In this document: piece after piece, positions 32,385-41,460 of the stretch
Position numbering within the stretch: position 1 is the stretch's first letter
Layout of the letters: every line of letters starts with the position of its first letter
Assembly: GCF_000702625.1 (NCBI RefSeq)
Contig: NZ_JNIS01000001.1
Coordinates: forward strand, 248,001-312,000
Direction: 5' to 3'
DNA: 64,000 bases
Source of the DNA: Exiguobacterium oxidotolerans JCM 12280
GTDB taxonomy: Bacteria; Bacillota; Bacilli; Exiguobacteriales; Exiguobacteriaceae
The notes under the pieces: generated by a model
Told to the model about the DNA's origin: nothing
The model's input: the letters and a program-made list of their open reading frames with translations, nothing else
Databases searched by the model: none
Made by a program: the position numbers and the translations under genes

Positions 32385-33580
32385 TCTTGACACTTCCTTT
32401 GTAACCGATTGCTCCGATGTGTAAGTTCAGCGGTCAAACGTTCCCGCCGTGTTGTTAGTAACACCTGTCCTTCTAACAGTTGTTTTGCTTGCTCAGTATA
32501 ATCATAAGCAAGCCGTGGCTCTTTTGCAATGTGCTCCGCCCATTTCGCTAACTCGATGTATCCACGAAACGTCTTACTCTTCTCAAAGCACGGGACTGCT
32601 TGTTGATAGTCTTGCATTTTTTTAAATAAGAGACCTTGCCGCAACCAGCCTTCCGCCGACAAATCGTTTACCTGATGAAAGTGCTCGACTGATTGTTCGT
32701 TGATTCCTAAATCGGCTAACCAAACGGCAATGTTTTCCCCAATCCGAGGTGATACTTCTTTTCGGTGGGTCACGAGATGATTGCATTCATCGTAGAGACT
32801 GACAAGTGTCAGACAGTCATGCAGGTGATGCTCAAGGACGCCATCCATGATGGACGGATTTTGATGTTCGACATATTGAAAGTAATGCATCGGGGCTAAA
32901 AATCCTGGTAAATCATCCGCTCGCTCAAATCCGATTTGTTCTTCCATCGCCGTCAGCCGGTACGAATCGGACAATCCTTTAAAAATCCGCCGACAGACAT
33001 GGAGTAAATCCAGGTGACCGACTTTCGGCAGGCGCGGGACACGTTCGCGGACGAAGACATGTCGTGTCTTGATTTGCGGCCAATCAAAGCTTTTTCCATT
33101 ATAGGTGACGAAGCGGACATCTTCTCCGATATCCGTCAAAAAGTGATGATAAAAAGCTGCTTCATAATGCGGATGCGGTAAAAAATATTGCCGCATCAAT
33201 AGCTCGCCTTGTTCAAAACGGGCAAAGCCCATCAAAAAAATCGTTGTCCCGGTTCCACGTAAGCCGGTCGTCTCCGTATCGAAAAAGATGATTTGTTCAA
33301 GCGGGACATCAAGCGCAAGTGGCGGATGCGGTAGTTGAAGTGATTCATACCCGGCACCGAACGTCCGGTGCCCATGGCTGTCCGCTAAGTTGTAACGCTG
33401 ATCGATTCGAACAATCCATTCGTCTTCGAACGTCAGGATGTCCGCCCCTTTTTCAATCCAGGCCGCTTGTTCGTTCGCCGTCTTCGTATCGACAGTTTGT
33501 TCCGAAGTCTTTTCTATCGCTTGTGATTGCTCGCTCTCTTGATTCGTCGGTTTTAACATCCGTCTTAATTTATTTTTCAT
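32381..33580 (-). CDS. mrfB: MrfB (YprB), RNase H-like exonuclease of mitomycin repair
   Basis: A 399-residue protein. The exonuclease core (about 90–275) shows IIFFDTETTG with catalytic Asp and Glu, VTYNGKSFDWPQIKTRH and LHDCLTLV with further acidic residues of a DEDD fold. The C-terminal part (about 290–399) is helical and TPR-like. In B. subtilis MrfA and MrfB act together in a UvrABC-independent excision pathway for mitomycin C damage. Start overlaps mrfA by 4 bp. Confidence 0.9.
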   Translation of the reverse strand: MKNKLRRMLKPTNQESEQSQAIEKTSEQTVDTKTANEQAAWIEKGADILTFEDEWIVRIDQRYNLADSHGHRTFGAGYESLQLPHPPLALDVPLEQIIFFDTETTGLRGTGTTIFLMGFARFEQGELLMRQYFLPHPHYEAAFYHHFLTDIGEDVRFVTYNGKSFDWPQIKTRHVFVRERVPRLPKVGHLDLLHVCRRIFKGLSDSYRLTAMEEQIGFERADDLPGFLAPMHYFQYVEHQNPSIMDGVLEHHLHDCLTLVSLYDECNHLVTHRKEVSPRIGENIAVWLADLGINEQSVEHFHQVNDLSAEGWLRQGLLFKKMQDYQQAVPCFEKSKTFRGYIELAKWAEHIAKEPRLAYDYTEQAKQLLEGQVLLTTRRERLTAELTHRSNRLQRKCQE

Positions 33581-35841
33581 GATAACTCCTTCTCCATCTC
33601 AGTTAGCATGCTGACCGTCCGTTCCTTCTCGTCTGCGAGACCGACCATACCGATGCAAGCCGGACAACCATCCTGGCAGGGACATGTCTCAATCGAGTCG
33701 CGTGCTGCCCGTAACATGATGCTCCGTTGTTTATAAATCGAGGAAGCTAAGCCGACCCCTCCAGGATACCGGTCATATAAATAGATGGTCGGCTTTTGCG
33801 TATGGGTCGCCTTGACTTGCGGCACGACGAAAACGTCGCTCGCGTCACACATTAAATAGAGCGGTGCTACACGCCGCAAGCTGTTCGCGACACCTTCCAG
33901 TACTTGTTCGAGCTCCGTACTCGAAGCAGATGTAGCAGGTAACGTAAACCAGACGCCTGTCGTATGGATTTCCCGTTCAGGTAAATGAATCGGACCAGAT
34001 CCGATGTTTTCGTGGGTACCGAACTTAATTTTTTTGAACATCGTCGCCATCCCACGGACACTGACATCCCCACGGGCGACACTAAACGCATCGTTCGAAT
34101 AACTTTCATCTTCTTCAAGGACAGACAAATCGACTGAAAAATTAGCATCGGTATAATAATCGACATCCACGGCACGGACGAACGCTTTTTTCTCCTCAAA
34201 ATCAAGGGTTTCGACTTGATACTGATCCGCTCCATGCAAGTAAATCGCTTCATCATGCAATAAGGTCATCGCACTGAACGTATCCATCTCACCGATGACC
34301 CGATTCGGGACTTCCGTCTGATCGACGATGACGACGTTTTCTTGATCACTTGAGCGTAACGAGATCTCATGTGCCGGAAACGCATCATTCATCCAATAGA
34401 AACGTTCTCCCCGCTGATGCAGGACACGTTCTTCGACTAAATACTCGAGAATATCTTCCGTCTCGAGTGTGCCGAATCTTTCACCTTGCCGAAACGGGAG
34501 TTCGAACGCGGCACATTTTATATGGTCGACGGCGATGATTAAATTATCCGGATCGAGTCGTGCCGCCTCTGGTGATTGATTTAAAAATAACTCCGGTCGC
34601 TCTGCGACGTATTGATCGAGCATCCCGGACGAAGCGACGAGGATGATTAAGGCATCGTCCTGCCGTCTTCCGGCTCGCCCTGCCTGTTGCCAAAGCGAAG
34701 CAATCGTCCCGGGATAACCATTCATGATACAGACTTGCAATTGGCCAATATCGACGCCCAGTTCTAATGCATTCGTCGAGACGATGCCGGTGATTTCACC
34801 TTTACGCAAACGTCGCTCGATATCACGCCGCTCGGTCGGTAAATAACCGCCGCGGTATCCTTCAATCGATTTCGGACCGAGTTCATGGCGAATTAAACTG
34901 CGTAGATACGTCAGCAACACCTCGACGCGGACACGTGAGCGGGCAAAGACGATTGTCTGAAACTTCTTTTTGATGAATCGGGATGCCAGTTGTTTCGTTT
35001 CGAGTGTCGCCGAACGTCGAATTCCGAGTTGGGCATTGACGATTGGTGGCTGATAAACGATAAAATGTTTTCGTCCGGTCGGGGCACCATTGTCATCGAT
35101 CAGACTGACCTGCTTCTCAATCAGCCGTTCTGCGAGTTCTTGTGGATTGGCAATCGTTGCGCTCGTCATGATGAAGACGGGATCACTCCCATAATAGTGA
35201 CAAATCCGGCGTAACCGTCGAATGACATTCGCGACGTGACTCCCGAAGACGCCACGGTACGTATGCAATTCATCGATGACGATATATTTTAAGTTTTCGA
35301 ACAGTTCAATCCACTTCGTATGGTGTGGCAATATCCCGGAGTGGAGCATATCGGGATTCGTAATGACGATGTTCCCCGCTTTGCGGACTTTCGTCCGAAT
35401 CGTCGGTGATGTATCTCCGTCATACGTAAAACAACGAATCGGTGCTTCGAGCTCATCAATCAACTCGAGCAGTTCACTGTTTTGATCTTGTGCGAGAGCT
35501 TTCGTCGGATAAAGATACAGTGCCCGGTCGTTCGGATGCTCCAGTAGATGCGAGAGAATCGGTAAATTAAAGCAATATGTTTTCCCAGAAGCCGTCGGCG
35601 TGACGATGACCGTCGATTTCCCTGCCATGACTTGATCAAATGCTAATGCTTGATGCCGGTACAAGGCATCGATGCCACGTGCTTTGATGGCTTGTTGTAA
35701 TCGTTTTGGCATCTGTGCCGGAAATGGTGAGTACCGTCCTGCTGTAGCTTCCATCGTCTTCATATATGTGACGCGCTCCATAAAGGCGCGATCAGCTTTT
35801 AACTCCTCTAAATAGGTAACGAGTGATTGTCTCGGTTCCAT
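33577..35841 (-). CDS. mrfA: MrfA (YprA) DEAD-box DNA helicase, mitomycin repair
   Basis: A 754-residue superfamily 2 helicase. Walker A is TPTASGKT (81–88), the DEAH-like motif is IDELH, and motif VI lies in WQQAGRAGRR. The C-terminal DUF1998 region ends in the zinc cysteine cluster CPCQDGCPACIG. The family unwinds DNA in the Mrf excision pathway with the MrfB nuclease. ATG 35841 is used: GGAAG is 7 bases upstream, and a TATAAT at 35868–35873 would place the transcript start after the alternative GTG at 35865. Confidence 0.92.
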   Translation of the reverse strand: MEPRQSLVTYLEELKADRAFMERVTYMKTMEATAGRYSPFPAQMPKRLQQAIKARGIDALYRHQALAFDQVMAGKSTVIVTPTASGKTYCFNLPILSHLLEHPNDRALYLYPTKALAQDQNSELLELIDELEAPIRCFTYDGDTSPTIRTKVRKAGNIVITNPDMLHSGILPHHTKWIELFENLKYIVIDELHTYRGVFGSHVANVIRRLRRICHYYGSDPVFIMTSATIANPQELAERLIEKQVSLIDDNGAPTGRKHFIVYQPPIVNAQLGIRRSATLETKQLASRFIKKKFQTIVFARSRVRVEVLLTYLRSLIRHELGPKSIEGYRGGYLPTERRDIERRLRKGEITGIVSTNALELGVDIGQLQVCIMNGYPGTIASLWQQAGRAGRRQDDALIILVASSGMLDQYVAERPELFLNQSPEAARLDPDNLIIAVDHIKCAAFELPFRQGERFGTLETEDILEYLVEERVLHQRGERFYWMNDAFPAHEISLRSSDQENVVIVDQTEVPNRVIGEMDTFSAMTLLHDEAIYLHGADQYQVETLDFEEKKAFVRAVDVDYYTDANFSVDLSVLEEDESYSNDAFSVARGDVSVRGMATMFKKIKFGTHENIGSGPIHLPEREIHTTGVWFTLPATSASSTELEQVLEGVANSLRRVAPLYLMCDASDVFVVPQVKATHTQKPTIYLYDRYPGGVGLASSIYKQRSIMLRAARDSIETCPCQDGCPACIGMVGLADEKERTVSMLTEMEKELS

Positions 35842-35870
35842 CGACTCACTTCCTTCCTTCTTCACTCATT

Positions 35871-35922
35871 ATACAAAAAAAAAGAGGTAAGACTGTAGCG
35901 ACAGGTTCGCCACTTCAGTCTT
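35871..35922 (-). terminator. Terminator of ponA
   Basis: On the minus strand AAGACT–GTGGCGA pairs with TCGCTAC–AGTCTT (one G-T pair, small bulge), then ACCTC and ten T. The T tract runs straight into the TATAAT of the mrfA promoter. Confidence 0.8.
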
Positions 35923-35947
35923 GACCTTCAATTCAATCCTCTGGTTC

Positions 35948-38626
35948 TTATTCCGTGCTTTGGGAATCCTCTTTTTTATCTTTTTTGTCCGTCTTTTCTT
36001 TATCGGATTGTTTTTTCTTATCATTTTCTTTTGCTGCTTCATCCGTTGATTGTGTAGAGACCGACTCATCCGTTGCCGGTTCATCCGTCGTTGGCTCGTC
36101 CGTCGTCGGTTCGTCTGTTGCCGGTTCATCCGTCGTCGGTTCATCCGTTGCCGGTTCGTCCGTCGTCGGTTCATCCGTCGTCGGTTCGTCCGTTGCCGGT
36201 TCGTCCGTTGCCGGTTCGTCCGTTGCCGGTTCATCCGTCGCCGGTTCATCCGTCGTCGGTTCATCCGTCGTCGGTTCATCCGTCGTCGGTTCATCCGTCA
36301 CTGGTTCTTCAGTCTCTGGTTCAGCGACTGTGACGGACGTCGCAACAGGACCTGACTCTTCTCCTGATGCTTTCGCGACGAGTGTAAACTCTGTTCGTCC
36401 TGGTTTTAGACCATTGATACCAATACGATTCGTCGAACTCGTCCCAAGAACCGATGTATTGCCATCCGGATCTTTCATCGATACTTCGAATGTTACGCTA
36501 TCGTATCCGTTCGTCCGCAACGCTGAATCGTTGTAATTCCAAGTCAGCTCACCTGACTGCGCCTCTTCATCGTAAGAAGCTTGCAATCCAGTCGGAGCTG
36601 GTACGGCCTTTTTTTCGACGACCGGCTCCTTCGTGCCTTTCACATACAATTCGTCGCCGATACTGAGGACCGAGCTTGGTTGTTCGAACGGTGCTGGTGT
36701 CCGGTCACGTGTTTTCGTCACAAAATCTTTCCATAGGTTTTGCGCCATTCTACTCTCGTTTTGCCCTTCGAGGCCGATCCCGTTATTATTTCCAGATGTC
36801 GTCGTTCCTGTCCAAACACTAATGGAGACATCAGAAGTATAACCAACGAACCAAACATCCTTATAGGCATTCGTCGTTCCGGTTTTTCCTGCTGCATCAA
36901 ATGAAAGTCCAGCCGTCGGGAACGTACCGCCCGGCTTCAGGACATCACGAAGCATGTCCGTCAACATATAGGCTGTATAGTCTTCCATCGCTTTTTTCGA
37001 TTTGATTGGTGATTTGATTTTCGATCCATCACTGTACTCGATTGACTTGATGATGTGTGGCTCTACATAATCGCCACCGTTTCCGAGTGTCGCATAAGCG
37101 CCCGCCATCTCAGTCGTGTTGAATCCGTGTTTCATCCCACCGATTGCGTACGCTGGAGAAATTGATTCATCTTTTTCTAATGCCAAACCAGATTTAGCAG
37201 CAAACGATTCGACCGCATCGCCACCAATCTCTTGGAACGTTTGGATTGCCGGTGTATTGGCAGAAATCTTCAACCAGTTTCGAATCGTGTTTGTTCCTTT
37301 GTAACCGTCGTAATAGTTTTGAATCGTCTTGCCGTTAATCTTCGTTTCTTGGTCCGTGATTTGTTTTGCTGTCGACCATTTTTCATTTTCAATCGCTGGA
37401 CCATACGCGAAGAATGGTTTCGCAGAAGAACCCGGTTGGTGCGGTTCATTCGCGTAGTTACGACGTGCCGTGTCTTCCCCTGGATTTTTTCCGTCGACGA
37501 CGGCTAAGACTTCACCCGTTTTTGTGTTGACGGCAGAGGCCGCGGCTTCGGCATAGTCTGGTAATTGTACGACTTTGTCTTCTTTAATGGCTTCATTCAT
37601 ATAATCATGCATCGGTTTATCAATCGATGTATAAATTTTGAGTCCTTGGCCATAGATGTCTTTTCCTTCAAGACCAAAGACATCTTCTAATTCTTTTGAG
37701 ACCATATCAAAGATGACGCTATCGTACGAAGCATCTGTCGTCGATTTTGGAGCGGGATCAATTAATTTAGAAATCGGTTGGTCGACTCCTTGATCACGTT
37801 GTTTTTGCGTGATGACGCCTGTCGTCAACATCGCATCTAATACTTGTGTTTGGCGACCCTTCGTTAACTTCGGATCCCCTTTAATCGGATCATATGCTGT
37901 CGGACGCTGTGGCAATCCGGCAAGCATCGCTGCTTCTGCATAATCTAATTTATCGACCGTCTTATTGAAATAAGCTTTTGAAGCCGTCTGAATCCCGAAC
38001 GAATTCTGACCATAGTAGTTTTTATTCAAGTACATTTCTAAAATTTGATCTTTCGTGTAGTCTTGTTCTAAACGAATCGCTAACCACTGTTCCTGTACTT
38101 TCCGTGTGATTGTTTTTTCAGAACTTAAAAACGATTGTTTGATGACCTGTTGCGTGATTGTTGATGCCCCTTCCGAGCCGAATCCATCGGTGATGTTCGC
38201 GATGATTGCTCCACCGAGACGACGGAAGTCAATCCCTTTGTGTTGGTAAAAACGTCGATCTTCAATCGCGATGAAGGCATCTTTGACGACTTCAGGAACT
38301 TCTTTAATCGAGACATACTCGCGACTCGTTCCACCCTGTTTGATTTCTTCTTTGTTGCTCGCATAAATTTTCAGTGGGAGTGCATCCCGTAGTTTCGTCT
38401 CATCGAGTTCCGGAGCAGTGGCAATCGCATACGCAGCAAACCCACCTCCGACAAGCATCATGATGATGAATAAGCCGGTTGCAATCATTAATAGCTTTTT
38501 AAAAAGTGGACCTTTTCCAGATCCACCTGAACCCCCGGACTTCTTCTTTTTCGGACGTTTCGTCCGATTCGATTGTTTAGTTGACGTCTTCGTTTCTTCA
38601 CGACGTGCGACACGACTTCTTTCCAT
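35948..38626 (-). CDS. ponA: Penicillin-binding protein 1 (bifunctional), with FN3 and repeat tail
   Basis: An 892-residue class A PBP. A lysine-rich cytoplasmic start is followed by one membrane helix (about 41–66). The GT51 glycosyltransferase has catalytic E122 in AIEDRRFYQHKG. The transpeptidase shows SSAK with S400, SAN at 455–457 and KTG at 581–583. About 685–785 form an FN3-like domain, followed by 16 TDEP-type pentapeptides and a charged tail (KKKQSDKEKTDKKDKK). It polymerises and cross-links peptidoglycan. It is downstream of recU, as in B. subtilis. Confidence 0.95.
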   Translation of the reverse strand: MERSRVARREETKTSTKQSNRTKRPKKKKSGGSGGSGKGPLFKKLLMIATGLFIIMMLVGGGFAAYAIATAPELDETKLRDALPLKIYASNKEEIKQGGTSREYVSIKEVPEVVKDAFIAIEDRRFYQHKGIDFRRLGGAIIANITDGFGSEGASTITQQVIKQSFLSSEKTITRKVQEQWLAIRLEQDYTKDQILEMYLNKNYYGQNSFGIQTASKAYFNKTVDKLDYAEAAMLAGLPQRPTAYDPIKGDPKLTKGRQTQVLDAMLTTGVITQKQRDQGVDQPISKLIDPAPKSTTDASYDSVIFDMVSKELEDVFGLEGKDIYGQGLKIYTSIDKPMHDYMNEAIKEDKVVQLPDYAEAAASAVNTKTGEVLAVVDGKNPGEDTARRNYANEPHQPGSSAKPFFAYGPAIENEKWSTAKQITDQETKINGKTIQNYYDGYKGTNTIRNWLKISANTPAIQTFQEIGGDAVESFAAKSGLALEKDESISPAYAIGGMKHGFNTTEMAGAYATLGNGGDYVEPHIIKSIEYSDGSKIKSPIKSKKAMEDYTAYMLTDMLRDVLKPGGTFPTAGLSFDAAGKTGTTNAYKDVWFVGYTSDVSISVWTGTTTSGNNNGIGLEGQNESRMAQNLWKDFVTKTRDRTPAPFEQPSSVLSIGDELYVKGTKEPVVEKKAVPAPTGLQASYDEEAQSGELTWNYNDSALRTNGYDSVTFEVSMKDPDGNTSVLGTSSTNRIGINGLKPGRTEFTLVAKASGEESGPVATSVTVAEPETEEPVTDEPTTDEPTTDEPTTDEPATDEPATDEPATDEPATDEPTTDEPTTDEPATDEPTTDEPATDEPTTDEPTTDEPATDESVSTQSTDEAAKENDKKKQSDKEKTDKKDKKEDSQSTE
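36063..36302. repeat. Sixteen tandem 15-bp units in ponA
   Basis: Sixteen units of 15 bp with form GGTTCATCCGTCGTC (plus strand) encode TDEP followed by Thr, Ala or Val. Units differ at a few fixed positions only. The length is a multiple of three, so copy changes keep the frame. The copies create long false reading frames on both strands, which are not genes. Confidence 0.95.
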
Positions 38627-38658
38627 ATGCTATCCTTCTCCTTCAATCCGTAAGTTTC

Positions 38659-39267
38659 TCAAGTGAAATATAATTCGTCCACTGCTTCGAGATAATCAAT
38701 CGCAGGGAACGCACCTGTCTTGATTTTTATACCATGTTGTTCGATTTGGTCGAGCGGAATTGATTTACGACCCGTTTCCAATTGCTCCCACCAAGGGAAC
38801 ACGTGCTCGACTGAAAGCACATATTGCACATTATACATACTGAATCGAATGATGACAAAACAAATTCCTCCATGTGCTACGCATTGCCGCATGTGTTCAA
38901 TTTGATGGGGGTGGAAGTTCTTGAGTGGAAAAGAGGTCTTATGATTCGTTTCCTTCGCTTCAAAATCAATATATTTCCCTCGATAGACGCCATTATAATC
39001 GGTCGTCGACGGTTGTTTGAAATAGGCTTCTTTCACGACAGCCGCAGAACGTTTCGGGTAATCGACCTGAACGATTTGAAGGGGGGTTGGCTTCTTGTGA
39101 ATAATTGCCCGATTATGCGTCAAGTAAAACGTATTGCTTTCATTAATCAATTTTTCAAGCTTCATCCCCCGATTAGAAAATGTCGATGCATTCGCCCGTG
39201 GGTTTTTCATCGTCGTTCCATGAGGTTCGAGAGGCTTTTGAAATTTTTTACCGTTCGGATAATTCAA
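38659..39267 (-). CDS. recU: Holliday junction resolvase RecU
   Basis: A 202-residue resolvase. The catalytic cluster is seen in STTDYNG and YIDFEAKET (acidic residues and lysine of the restriction-enzyme-like fold). The start is TTG at 39267 with GGAGGGG 7 bases upstream; it aligns with the methionine of B. subtilis RecU before YPNGK. It cuts four-way junctions and works with RuvAB. The ponA gene follows after 32 bp, so the two are probably cotranscribed. Confidence 0.93.
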   Translation of the reverse strand: MNYPNGKKFQKPLEPHGTTMKNPRANASTFSNRGMKLEKLINESNTFYLTHNRAIIHKKPTPLQIVQVDYPKRSAAVVKEAYFKQPSTTDYNGVYRGKYIDFEAKETNHKTSFPLKNFHPHQIEHMRQCVAHGGICFVIIRFSMYNVQYVLSVEHVFPWWEQLETGRKSIPLDQIEQHGIKIKTGAFPAIDYLEAVDELYFT

Positions 39268-39347
39268 AACGATTCCCCTCCTATCGCGTTTATTGTACCA
39301 TGATATGTGATTGTATCGTATCGGCCGAGAGGAGTAGTTAAAAACAA

Positions 39348-39641
39348 ATGACAATTGAACCGTTACTTCAAGAAATCGAAAAAATTTATCAAGCAGGACG
39401 CGCCGGAACAGAATATGACTTCAACGAAGATGTCATTCCGTTCGTCGAACAAGCAGACGTGCTCATCGCTGACTGGCAACGCAACGCGCAGAACAGCCCT
39501 TATTTACGCCCGGCGATGGTCGAGAGTGCCGTCGATCAACTGAAACAACTATCAGTCCAGGCGTTCCAACCAAAAACAAGTTTAAAACGTTTCAATGAAA
39601 CGATTAAGTCTGTTCGCTATATCGATCAACTGATGCAGTGA
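39348..39641 (+). CDS. YppE-like protein (DUF1798)
   Basis: A 97-residue helical, acidic protein divergent from recU. The sequence ([35 protein letters not shown]) and the place beside recU match B. subtilis YppE of family DUF1798. No function is established. GAGGAG precedes the ATG. It is shorter than YppE (about 123 aa). Confidence 0.7.
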   Translation: MTIEPLLQEIEKIYQAGRAGTEYDFNEDVIPFVEQADVLIADWQRNAQNSPYLRPAMVESAVDQLKQLSVQAFQPKTSLKRFNETIKSVRYIDQLMQ

Positions 39642-39681
39642 TTTCTCTCACTTCAGGTTTTACTTTTTTTAGCAGGAAATC

Positions 39682-39709
39682 TTGGTATACTTGTCGTACA
39701 CAGTATAGT
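39682..39709 (+). promoter_or_regulatory. Promoter of the DUF3800 gene with inverted repeat
   Basis: TTGGTA (39682–39687), 16 bp, TATAGT (39704–39709). Overlapping inverted arms TATACT and AGTATA, 10 bp apart, fill the spacer and -10 box, a layout expected of a repressor operator. Confidence 0.6.
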
Positions 39710-39760
39710 GTGGGAGACAGTTACAACTGGTCCTGTAGAACCGCGCGAGGAGGAATCTGA

Positions 39761-40669
39761 TTGGCAACACCTAAATCGAATTCGCGCCATGAATCAAAAA
39801 TGATTCCTAGAGCGTCGAACAACACTGCGAAAAAATACGTCATGTTCGTCGATGAGACGGGGACACCTAAAGGGAACACGCAATTTAATTTGACAGGTGT
39901 CTTGATGGAATACAAATATGCCATCGATTCGGACGAAACAGGTGAACCGAGCCCTTTACGGAAACGCTTGATGGAATTTAAGTCGAGTGTGTTTGAAGAT
40001 CCACACATTCCACTCCATTTAAAAGAAATTTTAAAGGCGGAGCATCCTTACGGCAAAGAAGACGGGATCACGATTGATATGTTACGTCATTTTTGGGTCG
40101 CATTACCTGACTTCCTAATCGATATCGACTGTACGATCGTCAGTGTCGAAGTCGATAAACAGAAGCTGCAAGAATTTTATTCGACACCCAAAGATCCTTA
40201 CGTCGTCGCCTTTGCCCACTTGATGAAATCTTTTTACGCTTTTTTAGAGGAAACGGAAGCGACGAGTGCTCGTGTCGTCCTCGAAAGTCGGGATGATTAT
40301 CAAAACTTGTTAATTCAAAAAGCGTTCTTCGATATCTTTAACTCAGGGACGGTCCACCTCGACGTCGAAAAAAGCCGTCAAAAAATCAAAGGCTTCATCT
40401 TTGCTGAAAAGGATAGCGACCTCTACCAATCCGGTCTTGAGATTGCTGACCTCGTTTGTCTTCCCCTTTCACGCGTACGTCGTGGCGTGATTGAGGTAAA
40501 ACCACGGTTTGTCCATTACGGGGACGAAAACCGAATCTTTAAAGCAATCAAAGAAAAAATTTATATTCGTCGCGATAGTCCCGATCAAGATTTCCGGAAC
40601 TGGGGGTTCAAAAAAGTTCCGATCACGAAAAAGCGTCGGGAATGGTCCGATACGCCTTGGAATGGTTAA
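39761..40669 (+). CDS. DUF3800-domain protein
   Basis: A 302-residue protein. Conserved acidic positions of the DUF3800 family are seen in FVDETGTP (near residue 30), LESRDDYQN and SGLEIADLVC, a pattern suggestive of an RNase H-like metal site. The N-terminal 25 residues are basic and disordered. The start is TTG at 39761, 7 bases after GGAGG. It has its own promoter with an operator-like repeat and its own terminator and interrupts a region that is otherwise conserved in Bacilli, so it looks accessory. Its function is unknown; some relatives sit near defence genes, which is not evident here. Confidence 0.75.
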   Translation: MATPKSNSRHESKMIPRASNNTAKKYVMFVDETGTPKGNTQFNLTGVLMEYKYAIDSDETGEPSPLRKRLMEFKSSVFEDPHIPLHLKEILKAEHPYGKEDGITIDMLRHFWVALPDFLIDIDCTIVSVEVDKQKLQEFYSTPKDPYVVAFAHLMKSFYAFLEETEATSARVVLESRDDYQNLLIQKAFFDIFNSGTVHLDVEKSRQKIKGFIFAEKDSDLYQSGLEIADLVCLPLSRVRRGVIEVKPRFVHYGDENRIFKAIKEKIYIRRDSPDQDFRNWGFKKVPITKKRREWSDTPWNG

Positions 40670-40715
40670 ACATACGCGCGTATGAGGGACAAGAGACATT
40701 TTATTTCACACAAAT

Positions 40716-40766
40716 AAAGGATAGCACGCTTCCGGGGTTTCTTCCGGAAACGCGCTATCCTTTTTT
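40716..40766. terminator. Bidirectional terminator between DUF3800 gene and nth
   Basis: AAAGGATAGC–CG–TTCCGG pairs with CCGGAA–CG–GCTATCCTTT, followed by T on the plus side and by less regular T on the minus side. Confidence 0.85.
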
Positions 40767-40794
40767 GCTTTTAAGCATCATTACAGGTTCGTCG

Positions 40795-41457
40795 TTAATC
40801 GACAGGAATCGTTGTCCCTTTCGTCCGTTTTTTCCCTTCCCGGCACATGTCGAGTAACGGGCATGCAAGGCAATTCGGACGTTGCGCCTTGCAGTGATAC
40901 CGTCCGAAAAAAATGAATTGATGATGCAGTTTCGACCAGCGTTCCCGCTTGAATCGTTTCATCAACGTCGCTTCGACTTGTGTGACATTATCTTTCCAGC
41001 GACAGATACCGAGGCGTTTTGAGACCCGTTCGACATGCGTATCGACGGCGAACGCCGGGACATCGAATGCAACCGACAACACGACGTTCGCTGTTTTCCG
41101 TCCGACACCGGGTAAGGCTTCGAGTCCGGCACGGTCCGTCGGTACTTCCCCGTCATGCAACGTGACGAGGCGTTCCGCGAGAGCTTTGATGTTTTTCGCC
41201 TTATTGCGATAGAGACCAAGCCGCTTGATTTTCTCTTCGATGGCAGTGATGGGTGCCGCCGCTAAGTCGTTTGGCGTCGGATATGCTGCGAACAATCCCG
41301 GCGTGACTTGATTGACGAGTACGTCCGTCGCTTGCGCACTCAAGGCGACAGCAACGACGAGTTCAAACGGGTTTTGATGAATCAGTTCACAAAAGGCGTC
41401 CGGGAACATCTCTTCAAGTGTTCGTTCAATCCGGTCGATTTCAGCTACTCGTAACAT
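40795..41457 (-). CDS. nth: Endonuclease III
   Basis: A 220-residue bifunctional DNA glycosylase/AP lyase for oxidised pyrimidines. The helix-hairpin-helix LPGVGRKTANVV carries the catalytic lysine, and VDTHVERV the catalytic aspartate. Four cysteines of the [4Fe-4S] cluster are in CKAQRPNCLACPLLDMC. It is 3 bp downstream of dnaD, in the usual asnS-dnaD-nth order. Confidence 0.95.
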   Translation of the reverse strand: MLRVAEIDRIERTLEEMFPDAFCELIHQNPFELVVAVALSAQATDVLVNQVTPGLFAAYPTPNDLAAAPITAIEEKIKRLGLYRNKAKNIKALAERLVTLHDGEVPTDRAGLEALPGVGRKTANVVLSVAFDVPAFAVDTHVERVSKRLGICRWKDNVTQVEATLMKRFKRERWSKLHHQFIFFGRYHCKAQRPNCLACPLLDMCREGKKRTKGTTIPVD

Positions 41458-41460
41458 GAT

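Noticed and set aside
31824-34000. A defence island around the helicase/nuclease pair
   Set aside because: The helicase and nuclease are the conserved mrfA-mrfB repair genes of Bacilli in their usual neighbourhood, with no accessory defence genes next to them.
36063-36302. CRISPR-like array
   Set aside because: Units are only 15 bp, directly adjacent without spacers, and encode the PBP1 tail in frame.
35869-36355. Long reading frames on both strands with NRRR, SSV or PSS repeats
   Set aside because: They are shadows of the 15-bp repeat in ponA; a repeat length divisible by three keeps all six frames open. None has a ribosome-binding site and composition is absurd.
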